Shown in pieces: positions 1 through 10,300 of a stretch of DNA of 64,000 nucleotides. Position numbers and translations under genes: made by a program. Where the stretch lies: positions 1 through 64,000 of the forward strand of contig JALHMG010000016.1 of NCBI GenBank assembly GCA_022844135.1. Reading direction: 5' to 3'. Every line of letters starts with the position of its first letter. Positions within the stretch are counted from its first letter, which is position 1. The notes below the pieces were generated by a model. That model was not told the DNA's origin. It saw only the letters and a list, made by a program, of their open reading frames with translations, and made no database searches. Source of the stretch: Lysobacterales bacterium (GTDB lineage: Bacteria; Pseudomonadota; Gammaproteobacteria; Xanthomonadales; SZUA-5).

Positions 1-106
1 ACTACAACGTCTTCTTTAACAACTGCCGGTCTTTTGCTCAGCAGATGCACTCGTTCTTCTCTGATCATTACCCGAACAGCACTCCCATGAGGCCATACAC
101 GCCGAT
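1..106. other. Non-sucA sequence at left edge (breakpoint or assembly join)
   Basis: The sucA reading frame that is open from about base 104 has stops at 17-19 and 62-64, and none of the peptides upstream resembles the segment that precedes RLERFLQLC in 2-oxoglutarate dehydrogenase E1. The third + frame is open across this stretch and begins YNVFFNNCRSFAQQM, which reads like the end of some unrelated protein. I infer a rearrangement or a chimeric contig end near base 105. Confidence 0.5.
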
Positions 107-730
107 TTGCATGGGGAACGGCTTGAACGCTTCCTGCAGCTGTGCGCGCTGGACAACATGCAAGTGTGCGTACCCACTACGCCGGCGCAAATGTTCCACA
201 TGCTGCGCCGGCAAATGGTGCGCGGCGTGCGCAAGCCGCTGATCGTGATGACGCCGAAAAGCATGTTGCGCCACAAGTTGTCGACATCGACGATGACAGA
301 GCTGCAGGATGGCAGTTTCCAACTGCTGATCCCCGACACGTTGGCGAGCGATACCGCCAAGGTAACGCGTCTGGTCCTTTGCAGCGGCAAGGTCTACTAC
401 GATCTCGTCGAAGAGTACGAAAAGCGCGGCGTGACCGATGTTGCGATCGCGCGCGTCGAGCAGCTGTATCCATTCCCGCGCATCGAAGTGGCGGCAGAAT
501 TGAAGCGCTTCGAAAACGCGAAGGAGCTGGTGTGGTGCCAGGAAGAGCCGATGAATCAGGGCGCCTGGTTCCAGATCCGCCATCACTTGCAGGCCGCCAT
601 CGGCGAACAGGTACCGATTCAATATGTCGGTCGTGTACGCTCGCCAGCGCCGGCCTGCGGCCATTTCAATACGCACGTCAAAGAGCAAACAGCCCTCGTC
701 AATGACGCGCTGACCACCTCGAATACCTAA
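107..730 (+). CDS. sucA: 2-oxoglutarate dehydrogenase E1 (SucA), C-terminal ~207 residues only
   Basis: This encodes the thiamine-dependent E1 subunit that decarboxylates 2-oxoglutarate and passes the succinyl group to SucB in the TCA cycle. Only the C-terminal fifth of a roughly 940-residue protein is present. Recognisable family segments are RLERFLQLCALDNMQVCVP, TPAQMFHMLRRQ, KPLIVMTPKSMLRH and the end segment VWCQEEPMNQGAW. The stated left end (a TTG) is simply where the frame opens and not a real start. It lies 15 bases before sucB in the usual sucA-sucB-lpd order. The missing N-terminus is replaced by unrelated sequence, so the copy seen here is not a complete gene. Confidence 0.9.
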   Translation: MHGERLERFLQLCALDNMQVCVPTTPAQMFHMLRRQMVRGVRKPLIVMTPKSMLRHKLSTSTMTELQDGSFQLLIPDTLASDTAKVTRLVLCSGKVYYDLVEEYEKRGVTDVAIARVEQLYPFPRIEVAAELKRFENAKELVWCQEEPMNQGAWFQIRHHLQAAIGEQVPIQYVGRVRSPAPACGHFNTHVKEQTALVNDALTTSNT

Positions 731-745
731 GCCAAAGGACACCCC

Positions 746-1978
746 ATGGCCGTTGAAGTCAAAGTTCCTGTACTGCCCGAATCGGTCGCCGACGCGGTCA
801 TCGCCTCCTGGCACAAGAAGCCCGGCGATCGCGTCAAGCGCGAGGAGAATCTGGTTGATCTCGAAACCGACAAAGTGGTCCTGGAAGTCCCGGCGCCGGT
901 CGATGGCGTGCTGAAGTCGATCATCAGAAATACCGGCGATTCGGTGCAGAGCCAGGAGCTGATCGCAACGATCGAGGAGGGTGAAGCGCCAAGCTCTCGC
1001 GCCACCGGCGCGATTGGCGCTGAACGCCCGGCGGCTGCGCCGACGGGCCGGAGTGATGGGTCTGCGACGACCACTGAATCGCCGAAAGCAGCCGCTGGCG
1101 ATCACGCACCCAGCGTACGCCGCATCGCGGCTGAAACCGGGCTCGATCCAGCCAGCGTCGAGGGCACGGGTCGCGGCGGACGGGTGACCAAGGAAGACAT
1201 GCTGCGCGGCCCGAGTGCGCCGGTTTCGACCGCGTTGACGCCGGTGGCGTCGACAGCCATCAGCGTCGCGCCGGGGCAACGCGCCGAACAGCGCGTGCCG
1301 ATGACGCGCCTGCGCGCGCGTATCGCCGAGCGCATGATGCAGAGCAAAAATTCCATCGCGATGCTGACCTCGTTCAACGAGATCAACATGAAACCGGTGA
1401 TGGACATCCGCAAGAAATACGCCGAGAGCTTCGAAAAAGCGCACGGCATCAAACTAGGTTTCATGAGCTTCTTCGCTAAGGCCTGCACCGAGGCGCTGAA
1501 ACTTCATCCGATCGTCAATGCCAGCGTCGAAGGCAACGACATCGTCTACCACGGTTATCACGACATTGGCGTCGCGGTGTCCACCGACAAGGGACTGGTG
1601 GTGCCGGTGCTGCGCAACACGGACTCGCAGTCCTTGGCCGACATCGAACGCGCCATCGCCGGTTTCGCCAAGCAGGCGCGCGAAGGCGGCCTGCAGCTCG
1701 AAGACCTGCAGGGCGGCACCTTCACCATCACCAACGGTGGCGTGTTCGGTTCGCTGTTCTCCACGCCCATTGTCAACCCGCCGCAAAGCGCGATCTTGGG
1801 GATGCACGCCATCAAGGAACGCGCCATTGTTGAGGACGGCGTCGTTGTCGCCAAACCGATGATGTACGTGGCGCTGAGCTACGACCACCGCATCATCGAT
1901 GGCAAAGACGCGGTGCTATTCCTCGTCGCCGTGAAGAACTTCCTCGAAGATCCGGTAAGGCTGATGTTGAACTTGTAG
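746..1978 (+). CDS. sucB: Dihydrolipoyllysine succinyltransferase, E2 of 2-oxoglutarate dehydrogenase
   Basis: E2 forms the core of the complex, accepting the succinyl group on a lipoyl arm and handing it to CoA. The 410-residue protein has the normal layout. The lipoyl domain is at about 1-77, with the lipoylated Lys43 in ETDKVVLEV. An E3-binding domain lies near 117-152 ([14 protein letters not shown] followed by [12 protein letters not shown]), after an Ala/Pro/Ser-rich linker. The catalytic domain carries HRIIDG, giving His381 and Asp385. The ATG follows an AAGGA-like site shortly after sucA, so the two are presumably co-transcribed. lpdA follows after a 200-base gap containing an inverted repeat. 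Confidence 0.97.
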   Translation: MAVEVKVPVLPESVADAVIASWHKKPGDRVKREENLVDLETDKVVLEVPAPVDGVLKSIIRNTGDSVQSQELIATIEEGEAPSSRATGAIGAERPAAAPTGRSDGSATTTESPKAAAGDHAPSVRRIAAETGLDPASVEGTGRGGRVTKEDMLRGPSAPVSTALTPVASTAISVAPGQRAEQRVPMTRLRARIAERMMQSKNSIAMLTSFNEINMKPVMDIRKKYAESFEKAHGIKLGFMSFFAKACTEALKLHPIVNASVEGNDIVYHGYHDIGVAVSTDKGLVVPVLRNTDSQSLADIERAIAGFAKQAREGGLQLEDLQGGTFTITNGGVFGSLFSTPIVNPPQSAILGMHAIKERAIVEDGVVVAKPMMYVALSYDHRIIDGKDAVLFLVAVKNFLEDPVRLMLNL

Positions 1979-2013
1979 GCCAACGCAAGTGGGTCTCGCA
2001 CGAAGGCACGAAA

Positions 2014-2082
2014 ACACGAAGTTGCAGGGCTTCGAAGTCGCGAAGAAAACCAGCTTGTCGTCTTCGTGTCTCTGCAACTTCG
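2014..2082. repeat. Inverted repeat between sucB and lpdA
   Basis: The arm CGAAGTTGCAG (2017-2027) is exactly complementary to CTGCAACTTCG (2072-2082), with 44 bases between. The loop and upstream flank repeat short CACGAA/CGAAG units. It could fold in the sucB-lpdA transcript as a processing or attenuation structure, or be a small intergenic repeat. No T-run follows, so it does not look like a strong terminator. Confidence 0.55.
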
Positions 2083-2181
2083 AGTGAACAATCACACCAC
2101 GCAAGGCGCGAAGCGTTGCGCCTTGCGCGGGAGAAGCTAACCGCGTCGCGCTAAAGCGCGACCCACAGTGGATCTACAGTT

Positions 2182-3606
2182 ATGTCGCATTTCGACGTTC
2201 TCGTTATCGGTGCCGGCCCGGCCGGCTATGTCGCCGCTATTCGCGCCGCGCAGCTTGGGCTCAATACTGCGTGCATCGATGAATTCATCGGCAAAGACGG
2301 CAAGCCGGCGCTGGGCGGCACCTGCCTCAACGTCGGCTGCATGCCCTCCAAAGCGCTGCTGGAATCGACCAAGCAGTTCCACAACCTCGTGCATACCTTC
2401 AAGGATCACGGCATCAGCGCGGGCGCACCGAGCATCGATGTGCCGACGATGATCGGGCGCAAAGACAAGATCGTGAAGCAGCTCACCAGCGGCATCGCGA
2501 CCTTATTCAAAGCGAACAAGGTCAAGAGCTTTGCCGGGCGCGGCAAGTTGCACGCGAACAAGCAGGTCGAAGTCAGCTTCCACGATGGCGCCAAGGAAAC
2601 CTTGAGCGCAACCCATGTCATCCTCGCCACGGGGAGCATTCCGATTGCCATTCCAGGTGTGGCCTTCGATGGCAAACACATCGTCGACAATGTCGGCGCA
2701 CTCGACTTCAGCGCCGTGCCGCGGCGCCTGGGCGTGATCGGCGCGGGCGTGATCGGCCTGGAGATGGGTAGCGTCTGGAAGCGCCTCGGCAGCGAAGTCA
2801 CCGTGCTGGAAGCCATGCCGGAATTCTTGAGCGTGGTCGATGCCGACATCGCTCGCGTCGCCGCGCGCGAGTTCAAAAAGCAAGGCCTGGATATCAAGCT
2901 CGGATCGAAGGTGACAGGCGCACAGGTGGTGGGCGATGAAGTGCAGTTGAGCTACACCGACAGCAGCGGCGGCGCGCACCAGATCAGCGTCGACAAACTG
3001 CTCGTCGCCGTCGGTCGTCGCGCGTATACCCAGGGGCTGCTGAGCGAGGACTGCGGCGTCAAGCTCAATGCACGCGGACAGATCGAAGTCGATGAACATT
3101 GCCACACGGGCGTGGAGGGCATTTGGGCCATCGGCGACTGCGTGCGAGGCCCGATGCTGGCGCACAAGGGCTCGGAAGAAGGCATCGCGGTGGCCGAACT
3201 CATCGCCGGCAAGGCCGGGCACGTCAACCTCGACACCGTGCCGTGGGTGATCTACACCGAACCCGAGATCGCATGGGTGGGCAAGACCGAAAAAGAATGC
3301 AAAGACGCCGGCATCCCGATCCGGACCGGCAGCTTCCCCTTCGCCGCCATCGGCCGCGCGATGGCAATGAACGAGGCCTACGGCCAAGTCAAAATCATCG
3401 CCCACAGCGAGACCGACCGCGTGCTCGGCGTGCACATGGTCGGCCCGATGGTCTCCGAACTCATTGCCGAGTGCGTCGTTGCGATGGAGTTCCACGCATC
3501 GAGCGAAGACCTGGCCCGCATCTGCCACGCGCATCCGACCCTATCGGAAGCCGTGCACGAAGCCGCATTGGCGGTGGATAAGCGGGCGATTCATCGGGCG
3601 AATTAG
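2182..3606 (+). CDS. lpdA: Dihydrolipoyl dehydrogenase (E3)
   Basis: This FAD flavoprotein reoxidises the dihydrolipoyl arms of E2, passing electrons to NAD+. The 474-residue protein has the FAD-binding GAGPAG at 10-15, the redox-active disulfide Cys48/Cys53 in GGTCLNVGCMPSKALL, a second nucleotide-binding GAGVIGLEMG, the AIGD motif of the FAD domain, and the C-terminal HAHPTLSE holding the catalytic His-Glu pair. Its position directly after sucB marks it as the E3 of the 2-oxoglutarate complex, though Lpd is commonly shared with pyruvate dehydrogenase. Confidence 0.97.
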   Translation: MSHFDVLVIGAGPAGYVAAIRAAQLGLNTACIDEFIGKDGKPALGGTCLNVGCMPSKALLESTKQFHNLVHTFKDHGISAGAPSIDVPTMIGRKDKIVKQLTSGIATLFKANKVKSFAGRGKLHANKQVEVSFHDGAKETLSATHVILATGSIPIAIPGVAFDGKHIVDNVGALDFSAVPRRLGVIGAGVIGLEMGSVWKRLGSEVTVLEAMPEFLSVVDADIARVAAREFKKQGLDIKLGSKVTGAQVVGDEVQLSYTDSSGGAHQISVDKLLVAVGRRAYTQGLLSEDCGVKLNARGQIEVDEHCHTGVEGIWAIGDCVRGPMLAHKGSEEGIAVAELIAGKAGHVNLDTVPWVIYTEPEIAWVGKTEKECKDAGIPIRTGSFPFAAIGRAMAMNEAYGQVKIIAHSETDRVLGVHMVGPMVSELIAECVVAMEFHASSEDLARICHAHPTLSEAVHEAALAVDKRAIHRAN

Positions 3607-3707
3607 AGCGCTCGTGACACCGTCATCGTTCGCCGTGAGAGTTTATGAACATCGAGTTCGTATTCGGGTCAAAAGGCGCGGAAACAGTTCAAGGTAATTA
3701 CGGAACA

Positions 3708-3729
3708 GCGCAGACCAAACGGTCTGCGC
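3708..3729. terminator. Hairpin between convergent lpdA and the giant-protein operon
   Basis: GCGCAGACC (3708-3716) pairs perfectly with GGTCTGCGC (3721-3729) around the four-base loop AAAC. It sits between two convergent gene ends, where a bidirectional terminator is expected. There is no clear T-run on either side, so termination may rely on Rho or be weak. Confidence 0.55.
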
Positions 3730-3733
3730 CAGA

Positions 3734-6700
3734 TCAGCAACAGCCGCCCCCGGCAGCCACTAACCGCGAGGTGCGCAAGATGCGCACGTGACCGAGGTCG
3801 GCGCCCACCGGATCGGCAAAGCGACCATTGGGTTCCGGCAGCAGCTCGATAGCAACGAACCCCAGCGGAACGCCAGCCGGCAGGCCCCATTGGTCCAGCA
3901 AAGCCTCGACCTCGCTCGACTTGAAGTGCGAGATTGCCGCAGTGGATGCGCGGCGAGTCTTCGATGGTTTACCGACTGAAGGCTTCGGCGCGAACGCGCG
4001 GCGCCGACCGATCTGCAGATTGCGCCAGCTTTTTCCGTCGGCTTGCATGACGCGGGCGTACATGACCATCCAGATTTCCGTGTTCGGTTGCTTCGGCGCG
4101 AGTTCCCGGCCGTCCTGGGTTGCCCGCGCAAACTCCGAGTAGAGCGTGATGAGTTTGGCCTTGCGGTCGTGTTCGACCTCCAACGTAAGCGGCGGTGCGG
4201 GATGCTGCACGCCCTCCAGCGTCAGTCCGACGCCGAAACGCGCTTGCGCCGTGACCCACAGTGGATCGTCTGCCGGGCCGCGATCGTGCCCGACCGCGAA
4301 CTCGTAGCTGAAAAAACCGAGAAGCTCAGGCGATCCACTGCTGAGCGATGGCGGCTGGCGCAACATGTAATGCCGAGGTTTTTCGCTGCCTTGTGTTTCG
4401 CATGGAATGAGCTTCTGGAATGCCATTAATCCGGCGAGATCGCGCACCTGACCGGGGCGGACAACACGGACCCACTCCGGATCCAGCGGCCGCTCCACCG
4501 TCATCGCCGGATCGGCCATCGGTTCGCATTGCGGAAGCAGCATTGGATCCGGCGTCGAGTGCAGCACTCGGGCGAAGTATGCGTCGCGCGCGTCGGCGAG
4601 CGGTTCGGCGAACTCGATCCAGAGTACGCGCTCGCGTGCTTGCGTTTCTTCGTAATCGCCCAGCACTCGATAGTCGGAGAAGGCGTGACCGGTGGCGACG
4701 ATGCGCGGCACTTGATTGGGCGCGATGGTGATCGGCAGTTCGTTGCTGACGCTGACCGCGGTGCTTTGCCCATTGGCGAGTCGCACCCTGACGTCATATT
4801 CGATCTCTATCGGATACGGAAATCCGTCGCTGCCCAGCAGCGGCTCTACGGCGTCGATCAAACACAGCCAGAAGCGCGAGCGATCGACCTCTCCGCGGCG
4901 CGCCTGATAGCCAATCGTGTGTTGCAAGGTCACGCTGCCCAGATCCGCTTGGACCACCGGCGTGCTCGATCCCTTCAACCTGAGCTTGCGTACGATTTCG
5001 AACGTAGGTTCGCCAGCGCCAAGCCATGTCCAGTCGCGTTGCACCTCCAGCTTGAGTACGTTGATCCAACGTCCGGGCAACTCGCCAGGGGCGGAAATTT
5101 GTACGCTGGACGCATCCGGAGCGATGACGTGTTTGAGTCCGCGACAAGCGAACACGAAGCGCTGGCCCTGCGGCGCAAGCAAGATGCCATCGTCGGCAAC
5201 CAGATCTACCGACTGCGCCAGGCGCGCGGTCAATGCGGCGCCCGCGGCTGCGTCCACGACGGCGGCTTGAGAGGGATTGACCATCGCCATATCGGCGCGC
5301 AAATACACGGACGCAAGGCGCTCTTGCGGCGACGTTGCTGCCAACAACGCATCTTGCGGCGCCAGCATCAGCTCATCGATTGCCCGTTTGCGAATCGGGC
5401 GTAGCGTCAGGTCGACCCGATCGCCGCGGCGCGCGCGGTCGGTACCGAAGTATTCGTCGTCGTGGCGCGCCAGCGCCCGAAGCTCGATGCGCACATCGCG
5501 CTCGCTGGGCAAAACCAACGGCCCGGTTTCGCTTCCCAATGGCGCGGCGCTGTTCGGCCAGGCGATGGCGTCGACACGCGCACAGTCGATGTACTGGAGC
5601 TCAATCTCCGTCGCGCCGGGCTCATCGCCGTTTCCATCCAGGGCCAACATTTTGCGCGTGGTGCGATAGAGCTCGCGAAAGCCGCCATGTTCACCGCTGG
5701 GGTCGAATGCCGGCATGCGCACGAGCACGCGGATCTCGACGAAATCGGCATCGGGGTCTGGAATGCCCAGCGGCTCGGCTTTGCCGGAGAGACGATTGTT
5801 CCTGGCCTGCGCTGCCAAACGAGAGCGCGCATTGATCGCTCCGGCCAACTCTGCCTGCGGGTACCCGATCGCCGGACGATTGATTCGGCAGCTTGTCGGC
5901 GTGTGCGGGTCATCCAGGACCAGTCTCGGTGCAGCCAAGGGTACGTAACGCTTGAACTTCAGCGCAGCGACGGGAGCCTGCGCAGGCGCAATCGGCGCCT
6001 CGTCGATGCGCGGCCCGCCGCCGACCGCGTCGACCATGCGCACGCGGAACTCGTAGCTTCGGCCATAGCGCAAAGGGACCGCGTCGGCGTTAAGCGGCAA
6101 CACCGGCGACGGGTTCGGATCGGCCTCGATATCGTTCTGCTCGTCGGTGTCTGCGACCAACGATCCGCCCGTCCAGTAAGTGAAATACGGCGGCACCCAG
6201 AAGTCGACGCCGATCTGACTCGGATGGATTTCAACCATCAATTCGGTGGTAAACGGTTCCAGGCGTGCGGTACCGATGGCCAGTCCCGGCGATTGCACCT
6301 GGGTCAGCGACGACCATTGCGACTCGCCTGCGTTGCGCACATCGATTCGATAGCCGGCGGCGCCGGTCGGTGCCATCGGCAAGGGCGTGCCATCGCTGCG
6401 CGTGGCCGAGACGGTACGATCGAGACGTTCGACGATCGATTCGTCGTCCCAACCCAGACGCACACCCATGTCGCGCAGCGGCGGTTGATGCTCGTCGATG
6501 CCGTCCTCAGCGTGGTCCGATGTCCGCGCCTGGCTCGCATGGACAATTTTGGTGAAGCCGTCGTCGAAAGCCACCGCCTCAGGGTACACCTCATCCATCG
6601 GACCGAACGTGGCGGCCTCGGTGGCATCTTTGCCAACCGGGAAAAGCACGGCGGTAAAGACCGGGCGAGGCCCCGCGAGTTTGGGCACGCGCGTTGCGAA

Positions 6701-7378
6701 CAGACGCACGAATCGCGGATCGATTGCAGCTTGCGCCGCCCACGGATCGCTGAGCGAAAGGAACAACCATCCACCATTGTCGTAGCGATCTCCCACGTCG
6801 ATTTCCGCACGTCGGATCAACCCTGCTGCACGGGCCACGCTCGGCTGCCTCAGCAGCATCGCGTAGATGTCGCCCCAGCTAATGGTCTTCGACCACGGCA
6901 CATCCGACGCTTGCTGTGCCGGTGGGCAGCGGCGGGCGCAGTGATAGCTATCGTCGACCACCGCCAGCTCCGTGCGCGGCGCGACAAATCCGAAAGCCTT
7001 TCGATAGCTCTGCGGCAAGTACTTCCGGAAGGTGCGCGAGCCATTCCGCGCGGGCGGTTCCGGCGCCGCGGCAAGGTCGTAACGCGCCGCAAGTTCGGCA
7101 AAGATCGCCGCCTGGGAGGCTGGCGCTGGCAGTTCCAACGGTGCCGATGGCGGGACGTCCGCCAGCGTCGGCAGAACCGTGGCGTTCGAGCTGATGTGCG
7201 GACGAATCTTTAGCGCCTGGCCCTCGAACATCGGTCCGGGCGGCAACGGCCAATTCAGCGTCAGCGGTTGCCGCGGATCTCCCAGCGGCACACACATCAG
7301 ATCGACACTCAAACGCTGCGACAGGGGATCCCAGTTCGACAGGTAAGGAACCAGTGTTAGGGCAGACAGACCGATCAT
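3734..7378 (-). CDS. Giant uncharacterised protein B (1214 aa), beta-rich
   Basis: I do not recognise this protein. The reading frame extends upstream to 7450, but the start at 7378 is better because TGAGGAG precedes it at good spacing and lies right at the stop of the upstream gene. It has no clear signal peptide or transmembrane segment. Several stretches look like beta-sandwich (fibronectin III-like) units, such as YGRSYEFRVRMVDAVGG and a late LTLEVEHDRKAKLITLYSE segment, but this is only an inference. Composition is rich in Pro, Asp, Arg and Ala. It follows the 1611-residue gene by 11 bases, so the two are almost certainly made together and may act as partners. Confidence 0.85.
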   Translation of the reverse strand: MIGLSALTLVPYLSNWDPLSQRLSVDLMCVPLGDPRQPLTLNWPLPPGPMFEGQALKIRPHISSNATVLPTLADVPPSAPLELPAPASQAAIFAELAARYDLAAAPEPPARNGSRTFRKYLPQSYRKAFGFVAPRTELAVVDDSYHCARRCPPAQQASDVPWSKTISWGDIYAMLLRQPSVARAAGLIRRAEIDVGDRYDNGGWLFLSLSDPWAAQAAIDPRFVRLFATRVPKLAGPRPVFTAVLFPVGKDATEAATFGPMDEVYPEAVAFDDGFTKIVHASQARTSDHAEDGIDEHQPPLRDMGVRLGWDDESIVERLDRTVSATRSDGTPLPMAPTGAAGYRIDVRNAGESQWSSLTQVQSPGLAIGTARLEPFTTELMVEIHPSQIGVDFWVPPYFTYWTGGSLVADTDEQNDIEADPNPSPVLPLNADAVPLRYGRSYEFRVRMVDAVGGGPRIDEAPIAPAQAPVAALKFKRYVPLAAPRLVLDDPHTPTSCRINRPAIGYPQAELAGAINARSRLAAQARNNRLSGKAEPLGIPDPDADFVEIRVLVRMPAFDPSGEHGGFRELYRTTRKMLALDGNGDEPGATEIELQYIDCARVDAIAWPNSAAPLGSETGPLVLPSERDVRIELRALARHDDEYFGTDRARRGDRVDLTLRPIRKRAIDELMLAPQDALLAATSPQERLASVYLRADMAMVNPSQAAVVDAAAGAALTARLAQSVDLVADDGILLAPQGQRFVFACRGLKHVIAPDASSVQISAPGELPGRWINVLKLEVQRDWTWLGAGEPTFEIVRKLRLKGSSTPVVQADLGSVTLQHTIGYQARRGEVDRSRFWLCLIDAVEPLLGSDGFPYPIEIEYDVRVRLANGQSTAVSVSNELPITIAPNQVPRIVATGHAFSDYRVLGDYEETQARERVLWIEFAEPLADARDAYFARVLHSTPDPMLLPQCEPMADPAMTVERPLDPEWVRVVRPGQVRDLAGLMAFQKLIPCETQGSEKPRHYMLRQPPSLSSGSPELLGFFSYEFAVGHDRGPADDPLWVTAQARFGVGLTLEGVQHPAPPLTLEVEHDRKAKLITLYSEFARATQDGRELAPKQPNTEIWMVMYARVMQADGKSWRNLQIGRRRAFAPKPSVGKPSKTRRASTAAISHFKSSEVEALLDQWGLPAGVPLGFVAIELLPEPNGRFADPVGADLGHVRILRTSRLVAAGGGCC

Positions 7379-7389
7379 GGCAAGGCTCC

Positions 7390-10300
7390 TCAGGTCAATT
7401 TCTTTTTGTCGCTGACATTGGCGCTGAACTTGATACTCAAGATCCAGCACACCTCAACGTTGATGGCAACTTCGCCGCTCCACTTCTGATACTTCTCGCC
7501 GTTGTCGGTCACGCATAACACCGCGAACTCGCCAGTGACCTTGATCTTTGCGATCTCGATGCTGGCCTTGATTTCGAGGAAGATGAAGCCGCCGATGCCG
7601 ACGGCGCTGCCCTCCTGCTGGAGCAGGAACCCGGCGCCGGTGGTGACCTTGGCCTTGAAGGGGCCCAGCTCCTTGCCGAAGGCGACGCCCACATAAATGC
7701 TGATCTCGGCGAGTCCCTTGGTCTTTCCGGCGTCAGGGCCACCGATGATCAACTTGCCGCCAAGCTCGACGCCCCAGCCGAAGACCACGGCCACCGGATA
7801 GGGCTCGATCGGAATACTGAAGCGCGCTTCGTAACCCGCTTTGGCCGATAGCGAACCGCTGTCGAAGCCGCCGCCGCCGGCGAGCTGCAGATCGCCCGGC
7901 TCCGTCGACGGATCTACGGGTGCCGAGCTCGTATCGTTTTCGCCCGCCAGTTCGATCGCAGCGAACAGGCGGATGGCGGCGTAGCCCAGCGGATCCTCGA
8001 TCTTCGTTTCCAGGACCGCCGCAATCTTCCAGGCGATCTTCAAGTTCGTGGCGCCGAGGTCGATCGGGCCATGCACACCGCGGTTGTTCATCATCGGCAG
8101 AATGCTGAAGATGTCTTCCAGATCGGGGTGCAGCACATTCTCGATGCGATCCAGTTGAGCGCGTTTGCCGCTGCCGCCGACCAAACTTTGGCGGCTGCCG
8201 CTGGCGCTCTTCATGAACGAGAAGTCGGACCACAGAACGATGTCGGGGAAGTCGATGGTCCACGCGTTTTCGTGCAATTGGAAGCGCAGCCGGGCATCGT
8301 CGTAAACCACGCGCATGCCATCGCTGGGGCCTTCTGCGAGCACGAGTTCCGGGCGCGGCGCCAACCAATCGACATCCGGCACCAACCGCAATCTTCCGGT
8401 CCCGGATTGAATCGCCAATTCATAGGGTTTGTTGTTCAGCGCGATGGTATTCGCGGCGGGCGGGAACAGGCCTTTGCTGGTCGTGGCGGCGAAGAAGTCG
8501 GCAAGCAGCGGCGGAAGCCCGGCACGGACACGTTGCTCATTTGGAAAGATGCTCGGGCGCCGATACAGGAATCGATGCGTTGTGTCCGATTGCATGAAAC
8601 CGTAGTCGCTTTGCGGCTGATTGGGCACGAACAAATCGGCGGCATCGGCGAAGCGGTACGGCCCGGATAGCGGCGCATGAATCGTCTTGCCGTCGCCCGG
8701 TAGCGCTTTGCCCTCGCGTACGATCGGCGTGCCTTGCAGCACTGCCACCGTTTCGGCGCCCGGATCGCTGGCGGCAGGACCGGGCGAACGTACCACCGAC
8801 CAGGACGTCGCCGCGCCGAATTGCGGCACCGCGCGCACAGCGCCTACGAAGCGCGGCGCAGGGCCGCTGGCCCGGTCGATCTCGACGCGCAAAGCCCGCG
8901 CCCGGAACGGGCTGCCGCCGACCAGAAACTCGGCATCCACGGCGCCGCCGATCGGACCTTGAAAGGCAATCAACGCCGCCAGGTCGGCCGCCGTAATCGG
9001 CCCACTCGAGGTCGGAGGAAGAGGAGGGCCTTTGATGTGCAGGAAGCCGAGCATGCCCACTGTCGCGGCTCGACACACATCCGGCTTCTGATCGATCAGT
9101 ACTTCGGCGTCGAAGGCCATCGGCAGCACCTCGCCACCGTCCGGCAGAACCAATGCATCCTGCGCGAGCGGCCGAATGCGGCGAACGTTTTCGATGCCGC
9201 GAATCAGGCCTGGATGAATCTCGTAAGGCTGGTTCGGAATGCCGTCGGCGGTGAAATCGAACAAACCTGGCCCGAGCGCTTGCCAACCACTGTCTTTGCG
9301 GATGACGCCGCCACCGCCTTTGCGCTCGATCGTAATCGAACGCGTGACTCGAATGCCCCAGGGGTAGACCACGCTCGACACCTTGATCACTTCCAGCGCG
9401 GTGCGACCAACCATCACCTGGAATTGCGCTTTGGTGACGACGCCGTAGCTACCGTTGGGATTGCCCCAGTCGCTGAACGTCGATGCGCCGTAGCCGCATA
9501 GTTCATAGCGCGTCAGCGGCACGCGTGGATTGGAGCCGCCGGGCGCGAGTTCATTGTTGAACAGATTTTCGACCGATCCAGCAGGCCCGAGCGTCGAACC
9601 GAGTACGCTGATACCAAGCGGCGCGCCACTGACGAGGTCGACGCCGTTTTTGGTTTGCCAGGTGGCGCCGAGGAACGACGGGTCTTCTTTGCCGGTCTTT
9701 TTGCCGCCCTGGGCGAGCAGAGAAAGCTGCAGCGCGCCGCGCAATGGGCGCCCGCCTTGCGGCTTGAAGTCGGGCTCGTTGCGTTGCATCTGGTCGGCAG
9801 GTCGCTGTGGCGAGCTGTCGCCGCGCAACACCATCACTGCGCGCATGCCGAATGGCAATGTCGTGGCGATGGCGACGTCGCTGCCCAGCTGATGCGCATC
9901 GATGAGGCCATCGACGACGAGATCGGGAATGCTCGCCGCCAGCTTCATATGCGGCGTGACGAGGACGGCCGGGCCACCGTCGTCCGCCGATGCCAATGGC
10001 GTCGGGAAAATTCCGAGCGTTATCGGGTCCTGGTCTTTCTCCAGCGTTCGTACCGGTTCCCACTGTATCTGCGGCAAGGCGAAGGCTCGCATCAGCGGCA
10101 GCCAGGTCCCGATGCGCATGCCGTGCACGACCATCAGCGGATGCATGGAAGGAACACCAACGCCGCCGAACGGGTCCTCAAAACCTCGGGCACCACTGTC
10201 GTCGTCGGCGATCGTCACGCCCATCTGGTGGCGTGCCGTGGATACGTCCAGCAACGCAAGTCCCCGCAGTCGCATCGGCGGTCCGTCGCGCGGCGGCGCC

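Noticed and set aside
68-1444. Long minus-strand open frame opposite sucA-sucB
   Set aside because: It is antisense to two well-supported genes and its sequence has no family character.
5462-7213. Long plus-strand open frame of 583 codons
   Set aside because: It is the shadow of the minus-strand 1214-residue protein gene in GC-rich DNA; its residues are Arg/His-rich with no domain and no ribosome site.
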